DNA from: Bacteroides faecalis
GTDB lineage: Bacteria > Bacteroidota > Bacteroidia > Bacteroidales > Bacteroidaceae
Direction of reading: 5' to 3'
NCBI RefSeq assembly: GCF_003865075.1
Contig: NZ_BHWB01000002.1
Coordinates: 372,001 to 436,000, forward strand
Length of the DNA: 64,000 nucleotides
Below are positions 58,707-64,000 of the stretch, in pieces (within the stretch, counting starts at the first letter, position 1; every line of letters starts with the position of its first letter). The position numbers were made by a program, and so were the translations under genes. Below the pieces are notes generated by a model, which was not told where the DNA came from, made no database searches, and saw only the letters and a program-made list of their open reading frames with translations.

Positions 58707-61700
58707 TTAGAAAGTTAAATTCAAACCAATATTATAAATTCTCTGCAACGGATATTTCAAACCGTCACCCGCCTGCTCTACATCCCATTCTTTGAACTTA
58801 CTAAAACAGAATAGATTATTACCGGTGAAATATACGCGGAGATTTTTCAATCCGGCTTTCTGAATAATACGTTGTGGCAATGTGTAACCTATTTCTAATT
58901 GTTTCAAACGTAAGAAAGAACCGTCACGCATAAACCATGTGCTCTTCTTGGCATTATTTTCAATAGAAGAATCACTCAAACGAGGCCATACCGCATAAAT
59001 ATTACGGTTCGTTTCCGACCAATGATCATCTGCAATAAACTTAGCTAACTGGTTATTTTCACGAACATCCGTACTTGAATTATCAAAGAAAGGTGAAACT
59101 CTGCCATAATCTATCCAGAATGACTCTCTTGCCAACCCTTGGAAGAATACAGAAACATCAAAATTCTTAAATCCGTAAGAAGCCCCAAAGCCATATACGA
59201 TTTCAGGATCTTTCGAATAACCAATAGGTACCATGTCCAACTCTGAAATAACACCGTCACGATTTACATCACGATATTTAATGTCACCGGCTCCATATTC
59301 TCCAAATTGTACAGGAGAGTTTCTCACTTCTTCATCATCAACAAATAAACCTTCGGCTATATATCCATATTCTTGAGTAATCGGATTGCCGACCCGGCTT
59401 TTCCAAGGTGCTCCCGGATATTCCACTTCTTCATATTCCACATATTGATTGGCAGCATAAGTAAAATTACCACGTAACTGCAACCACGTATCATTCGTAA
59501 AATACTTATTATAATCCAAAGACAAATCTACACCATGAGATTTCGCTTTACCTAAGTTAGCATTAGGAGTTTTCCATAATCCCATTGTATTCGGAATATC
59601 AGCTCTCGACTGTAAGATGTGGTCACGACTTTCTTTATAATATTCAGCTGTAATATTCAAGGCATCCATAAATGTCATTTCAACGGCAAAGTTCATTTTC
59701 TTAGCCACTTCCCAGCCGATGGAAGGATCCGCATAACGATTAATAGCTATACCATTCTTCTTATAGGCACCTTCATTATATCCAAAGCTAGCTCCGGTTC
59801 CTCCATTATTCATATTGATTTCCGATAAATATAGAAAACGGGCGTTGGAATCACCAATATTGTCATTACCTACCAAACCATAAGAAGCACGCAATTTCAA
59901 CTTTTGCACATAAGGAAGAAGGTTCTTAAAATACTTTTCATTAGAAATCATATATGCCAGACCTGCCGATGGAAAAAAGCCCCATCTATGATCTTTATCG
60001 AAACGTTCCGAACCATTATAACCAAAGTTCCCTTCAACAAAATAACGACTATCATAAGCGTATGTGAAACGTCCCGATAAACCGACATTACGTTTCGGCA
60101 AAGAAGTCTGCAAAGAACTGGCATTCGGCTGATGATTATTACGTAATTGCATTACCAACAACCCTCCAACACCATGTTTACCAAAGTCGCGATCATAATT
60201 TACTGCCGCTTCCAAATAAGTATTGGCCGTAATTGTCTTATCTCCTTCATTATAGTCCAGATATTCAGTACCGCCATTAGGATTTATAATATCAACAGCA
60301 TATGTGTTATTCATATAATTATATTCACCCAATGCATAGTAAAAAGGTTTATATTGACGAGAAGTCGAATAATAAGACAAACGAGAGGTATTAAACAATG
60401 CACGCACTTTCAATCCTTTTGTTACAAAGTCCAAATCCTGATTCAATTCAAACTGCGATTCCAATTTGGCACGTCCCGTTTCTTTGTATCCTTTTACCAT
60501 TTCAGCATATGGATTTATATATTTTCCATCTCCTGAATTACCAAACATAATATGTTTCACATAAGCATGTTCTTCATCTTTCGGATAAGTAGCCGGAAAC
60601 AATACCGGATTACTTTGCATTATTTTGTAATAAAGATCAGAACCACCACTTAACGGCCCATTGTAATCCTCAAAAGCGCCATTCATACGTACCATCAATT
60701 TAGTCGTCTTTGACAGTTTTATATTGATGTTCGACCTTACCGAATAATTGCGATTCTTAATATTATTATTGAAATTGTTCGCTTTATCAACATTCAATAT
60801 GCCATTATCCTGCATAAAAGAACCGGCTACATAATAATTCACCATACTACCACCGCCGCTAATATTCAGATTAACACGTTGATTCATCGTATAATCTTTC
60901 AACAGTTCATTACGCCAATCCGTTACAGGATAAATTACGCTTGAATGTCCCGGTACCGTATTATCTATTTTGTCTTCCGAGTACATTAACGCATGCAGCG
61001 GATCACGAGTTAAAATGGCCTCATTATGCAATTTCATATAAGTAATGGGATCAGCCAATTCCAACATTTTCGTAGGAGTAGAAATTGAATTCTCTACCCG
61101 AAGATTTAATTTCATAGATCCGGTTTGTCCTTCTTTGGTTTTCACCAAAATAACACCATTTGCACCACGCGAGCCATATAAAGCAGTAGCAGTAGCATCT
61201 TTCATGATAGAAAAGCTTTCAATATCATCCGGTTGCAGACGAGACAAGTCTTTCGTATCTACTTCAATATTATCAATCAATATCAACGGAGATTTTGCAT
61301 AACCAAAGGAAGTTACCCCACGAATAAAGAAATTTGAATCATCAACTCCCGGTTCACCGGTACGCTGGTAGGCAATAACACCTGCGATACGTCCTGCCAA
61401 AGCATTTGTCAGATTACTGGTAGGCACTTTCAATTCCGCGGGTTTCAACGTTGAAATCGAACCGATAACACTTTCCTTCTTTTGTGTACCGAAAGCAACA
61501 ATCTCAACTTCATCCAGCGATTTGGTATCTTCCAGAAGGATAGCATTCAATGTTTCTCCTTTCACTTTCTTTTCAAGTGTGGCAAAACCTATAAAAGAAA
61601 ATTCAATCACTGCATCTTCTGTTACATCGGAAAGTTTATAGTTACCATTCAAATCACTAATAGTACCTGTATTCTGTCCTTTAAGTCTGATATTAACACC

Positions 61701-61913
61701 GGGAATTGGAACACCCTCTGCATCCATAACCTGCCCCTGAACGGTTATGGAGTTTGTTGTACTTGCATTTTGTCCATAAGTGTTTGTTGTCACAATAGAT
61801 GCTAACAATAGCACCACAATCATAAGAATTGGTTTCTTAGGAAAAACTGACATACTTTGCAGCCAACTTATCCAAGACATCCTCCTACCATGAAAAATGT
61901 GTCTTTCTTGCAT
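58707..61913 (-). CDS. SusC/RagA-family TonB-dependent transporter
   Basis: A 1068-residue outer-membrane transporter. After a signal sequence with an unusually long, charged leader (about 30 residues before the hydrophobic core) comes a carboxypeptidase-regulatory-like domain (VQGQVMDAEGVPIPGVNIRL), then the plug domain (LKVPTSNLTNALAGRIAGVI) and a beta-barrel ending in NIGLNLTF. It imports oligosaccharide with energy from TonB. It is the first gene of the locus operon, which runs from here to PL8. An internal ATG at codon 12 is an alternative start. Confidence 0.96.
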   Translation of the reverse strand: MQERHIFHGRRMSWISWLQSMSVFPKKPILMIVVLLLASIVTTNTYGQNASTTNSITVQGQVMDAEGVPIPGVNIRLKGQNTGTISDLNGNYKLSDVTEDAVIEFSFIGFATLEKKVKGETLNAILLEDTKSLDEVEIVAFGTQKKESVIGSISTLKPAELKVPTSNLTNALAGRIAGVIAYQRTGEPGVDDSNFFIRGVTSFGYAKSPLILIDNIEVDTKDLSRLQPDDIESFSIMKDATATALYGSRGANGVILVKTKEGQTGSMKLNLRVENSISTPTKMLELADPITYMKLHNEAILTRDPLHALMYSEDKIDNTVPGHSSVIYPVTDWRNELLKDYTMNQRVNLNISGGGSMVNYYVAGSFMQDNGILNVDKANNFNNNIKNRNYSVRSNINIKLSKTTKLMVRMNGAFEDYNGPLSGGSDLYYKIMQSNPVLFPATYPKDEEHAYVKHIMFGNSGDGKYINPYAEMVKGYKETGRAKLESQFELNQDLDFVTKGLKVRALFNTSRLSYYSTSRQYKPFYYALGEYNYMNNTYAVDIINPNGGTEYLDYNEGDKTITANTYLEAAVNYDRDFGKHGVGGLLVMQLRNNHQPNASSLQTSLPKRNVGLSGRFTYAYDSRYFVEGNFGYNGSERFDKDHRWGFFPSAGLAYMISNEKYFKNLLPYVQKLKLRASYGLVGNDNIGDSNARFLYLSEINMNNGGTGASFGYNEGAYKKNGIAINRYADPSIGWEVAKKMNFAVEMTFMDALNITAEYYKESRDHILQSRADIPNTMGLWKTPNANLGKAKSHGVDLSLDYNKYFTNDTWLQLRGNFTYAANQYVEYEEVEYPGAPWKSRVGNPITQEYGYIAEGLFVDDEEVRNSPVQFGEYGAGDIKYRDVNRDGVISELDMVPIGYSKDPEIVYGFGASYGFKNFDVSVFFQGLARESFWIDYGRVSPFFDNSSTDVRENNQLAKFIADDHWSETNRNIYAVWPRLSDSSIENNAKKSTWFMRDGSFLRLKQLEIGYTLPQRIIQKAGLKNLRVYFTGNNLFCFSKFKEWDVEQAGDGLKYPLQRIYNIGLNLTF

Positions 61914-62005
61914 AACTTTTAATTTAATATTAGATAATAATAGTAATTGTTTTCTCTTATATGATAATATACCTATTGAAAACCTACATCGTGTTGTATC
62001 CTCGA

Positions 62006-62013
62006 CAAATATA
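62006..62013 (-). promoter_or_regulatory. Candidate -7 box for the susC operon
   Basis: The minus strand reads TATATTTG, matching TAnnTTTG, 93 bases upstream of the susC start. No exact -33 TTTG is seen, as often when an activator such as a hybrid two-component regulator is needed. Confidence 0.5.
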
Positions 62014-62117
62014 GAAGGAAGTAAGAGTATAAGATATGCCGAATCTCGCCAATTCTATATGAAAAGAAACTAATAATACGGAAAAATACACTTTTGGCGA
62101 AATTGAATACATCTGTT

Positions 62118-62151
62118 TTTGCAAAGATCAAACGATTCATTTATATATTTG
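62118..62151 (+). promoter_or_regulatory. Promoter of the hybrid two-component regulator gene
   Basis: TTTG (62118-62121) and TATATTTG (62144-62151) spaced 22 bases, followed by the start codon at 62181. Confidence 0.65.
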
Positions 62152-62180
62152 TGAAGTTTATATTTTAAGCAACACGCAAA

Positions 62181-64000
62181 ATGAAAAAGGCTATCATATA
62201 TATAATCTATATTTTTTGTTCAATAACTACTTATGCATACAATCTCAGGCAAATCAGCAGCAGAGACGGACTATCCAACAGCTCTGTAACCTGTCTGTTT
62301 CAGGATGATAAACGCTTTCTGTGGATAGGGACCTATGACGGACTAAATATGTATAATAGCCGCAAAATACATATTTATAAACCTGACATTAAGAACCAGA
62401 ATACTCTTTCTAGCAATATCATAAAAGATATTATAGAAACTGATAGTATTTATCTCTGGATTAATACAAAATGGGGACTCAACAAGCTTTCCCAACTAAC
62501 CAACAAGATTGAAGAAACATACGATGAATTCGGTGAAAATTCTCATATGGCAAAAGATAGTCATGATAATTTCTACATTTCCGGAAAACCGGATGTTTTG
62601 TCTTTCTACTCCAAAACTCAAAAGAAATTTATAAATCTGCCTACTCATCCCGGAATGGTACATGACAATGTTTCTAACCTTATTATTGATTCACATGACA
62701 CGATCTGGATTCATAATCAAGGAAAATTAGAAAAATATACTCTAACTTTCAATCAGAAAGAAGTACCTCAGCTCATCCGGCACAAAAACTTTAAATATCC
62801 TTATTCTATTCGTGCTTCATTTTATAGCGAAGAAAAAATTATCATTGTTGACAACAGAGGCAATATTTCTTATATTGACTCCACCGGTACTCACTTCATA
62901 ACGAATCCAGGCACATTAATCAATGAAAATGGGAAAATAGGTTCGATTATATTTGATAATAAAGACCTTCTGATAGGATTTAAAACAAATGGTTTGATAC
63001 GACTCGATGCTTCACGCAATTACAAAGTAGAATGGATGGAAATCGATTGCGGCGTATTCTCCTTATACAAAGATACCCAACAGGATATTGTATGGATTGG
63101 AACAGACGGACAAGGGGTATATGCCTGGACTAAAGATGAATACACTTATAACAATATCACTCTTAACCAGTTACCTGTTTCCAAAAAACGTCCGATTCGT
63201 GCTATCTATACTGATTCACAAAATACATTATGGCTGGGTACAAAAGAAAACGGCATCATCAAAATTAAAGATTACGACCAAGCTGCAATTAATTATTCAG
63301 CAACTAATGTCAAGCACCTCACAACTAAAGATGGATTAACCAATAATGCAATATTTGCCTTTACACCCGGAAGTTCTTCTGCAATCTTATGGATAGGTTC
63401 CGACGGCCCCGAACTAAATTATTATTCCTACAAAGATGACAGAATACACACAATAAAAAATTCTACGCGTATAAAAATCGCAGGAGTACATTCCATTCTC
63501 GAAAAGGGAGACTCTTTGCTATGGGTCGGATCAGGAAGTAGCTTGTTAAAAATTGCCATACAGTCTCACAATAATGATGTTAGCATAAAAAACATCCGTC
63601 CTTATAATTTCCATATCCCCAATAAGGTGCAATACAACCAGATATATTCCATATGTGCCGAAAATGATTCAATCCTATGGATAGGTATGCGTGGTAATGG
63701 TTTGATCAGGCTGAACACAATTACAGAAAACTATCGCCTCATCAATTTTACCGAAAAAGACGGAATTGTTCCCATGAACGATATTCTATGTATTCATCAA
63801 GATAGAAACCATCAATTCTGGCTAGGTACTAGTTATGGACTGACAAAGATTACTATACTACCCGATGGAGAAATCGAATATAAAAATTATAGTGAAAATG
63901 AAGGGCTGCCTAACAATACCATACATGGAATTTTAGAGGATGATCTAGGCAATTTATGGCTTAGCAGCAATACCGGCATTATTCTTTTTAATCCATATCA
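62181..64000 (+). CDS. Hybrid two-component system regulator (5' part only)
   Basis: The first 606 codons of a plus-strand gene that runs off the right edge. A signal peptide (MKKAIIYIIYIFCSITTYAY) is followed by a periplasmic sensor made of repeated blades with the pattern LWIGTxxGL: LWIGTYDGLN, LWINTKWGLN, VWIGTDGQGV, LWLGTKENGI, LWIGSDGPEL, LWVGSGSSLL, LWIGMRGNGL, FWLGTSYGLT, LWLSSNTGII. This is the reg_prop beta-propeller sensor of Bacteroides hybrid regulators, which bind oligosaccharide and then activate the neighbouring susC operon. The kinase, receiver and AraC-type parts should follow beyond the window. It is divergent from susC, which supports local control. Confidence 0.93.
   Translation, partial: MKKAIIYIIYIFCSITTYAYNLRQISSRDGLSNSSVTCLFQDDKRFLWIGTYDGLNMYNSRKIHIYKPDIKNQNTLSSNIIKDIIETDSIYLWINTKWGLNKLSQLTNKIEETYDEFGENSHMAKDSHDNFYISGKPDVLSFYSKTQKKFINLPTHPGMVHDNVSNLIIDSHDTIWIHNQGKLEKYTLTFNQKEVPQLIRHKNFKYPYSIRASFYSEEKIIIVDNRGNISYIDSTGTHFITNPGTLINENGKIGSIIFDNKDLLIGFKTNGLIRLDASRNYKVEWMEIDCGVFSLYKDTQQDIVWIGTDGQGVYAWTKDEYTYNNITLNQLPVSKKRPIRAIYTDSQNTLWLGTKENGIIKIKDYDQAAINYSATNVKHLTTKDGLTNNAIFAFTPGSSSAILWIGSDGPELNYYSYKDDRIHTIKNSTRIKIAGVHSILEKGDSLLWVGSGSSLLKIAIQSHNNDVSIKNIRPYNFHIPNKVQYNQIYSICAENDSILWIGMRGNGLIRLNTITENYRLINFTEKDGIVPMNDILCIHQDRNHQFWLGTSYGLTKITILPDGEIEYKNYSENEGLPNNTIHGILEDDLGNLWLSSNTGIILFNPY

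Overview
The window looks like a chromosomal segment from the genus Bacteroides, from the human gut group close to B. thetaiotaomicron, B. ovatus and B. xylanisolvens. The reasons are the archaeal-style V-type ATPase operon, the 16S-Ile-Ala-23S-5S rRNA operon, the TAnnTTTG promoter signature (with TTTG about 20 bases upstream), a SusC/SusD polysaccharide utilization locus with a hybrid two-component regulator, and BtgA/BtgB-type mobilization genes. The species is inferred from general resemblance; no database was searched.

Layout. Positions 1-8821 (minus strand) hold the start of a GT3 glycogen synthase and a V-type ATPase operon (E, a DUF2764 protein, A, B, D, I, K) whose K subunit carries the residues of a sodium-binding site. 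Positions 9307-15040 (minus strand) hold one complete rRNA operon with two well-formed tandem promoters. Positions 15040-16822 are noncoding and unusual: two arrays of short motifs at 22-23 bp period lie between two mirror-image GTGACGG modules, followed by what may be the last codons of a lost gene. Positions 16823-20253 are a decayed IS1595-like element with 26-bp terminal inverted repeats and several cargo genes. It sits directly against the stop codon of a histidine phosphatase gene.

Positions 20258-26443 are core housekeeping genes: the histidine phosphatase, then sppA, lpxK, purine nucleoside phosphorylase and thiL. tRNA-Phe follows at 26584. Its 3' end is the left attachment site of a 13.8-kb integrative mobilizable element (26645-40419). 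That element carries a tyrosine recombinase, a set of small helix-turn-helix proteins, two TetR genes with visible palindromic operators, an RteC-like regulator, a hairpin-rich oriT candidate, BtgA/BtgB-like mobilization proteins and a four-gene QatABCD anti-phage system. The element has mobilization functions but no conjugation machinery, so it should need a helper element to transfer. A copy of the last 13 bases of the tRNA region at 40407-40419 marks the right end.

Positions 40553-44445 are a two-gene lipoprotein operon. The first product resembles FimB/Mfa2-type fimbrial proteins with a FISUMP-like C-terminus; the second joins a similar N-terminus to a metzincin-like zinc protease motif. 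Positions 44587-61913 (minus strand) are a polysaccharide utilization locus: SusC, SusD, two surface lipoproteins, two GH2 enzymes, GH88, GH28 and PL8. The divergent hybrid two-component sensor at 62181 runs off the window. The PL8 lyase and GH88 hydrolase together indicate a uronic-acid-containing glycan, with the GH2 enzymes and GH28 trimming the other linkages; the exact substrate cannot be read from the sequence.
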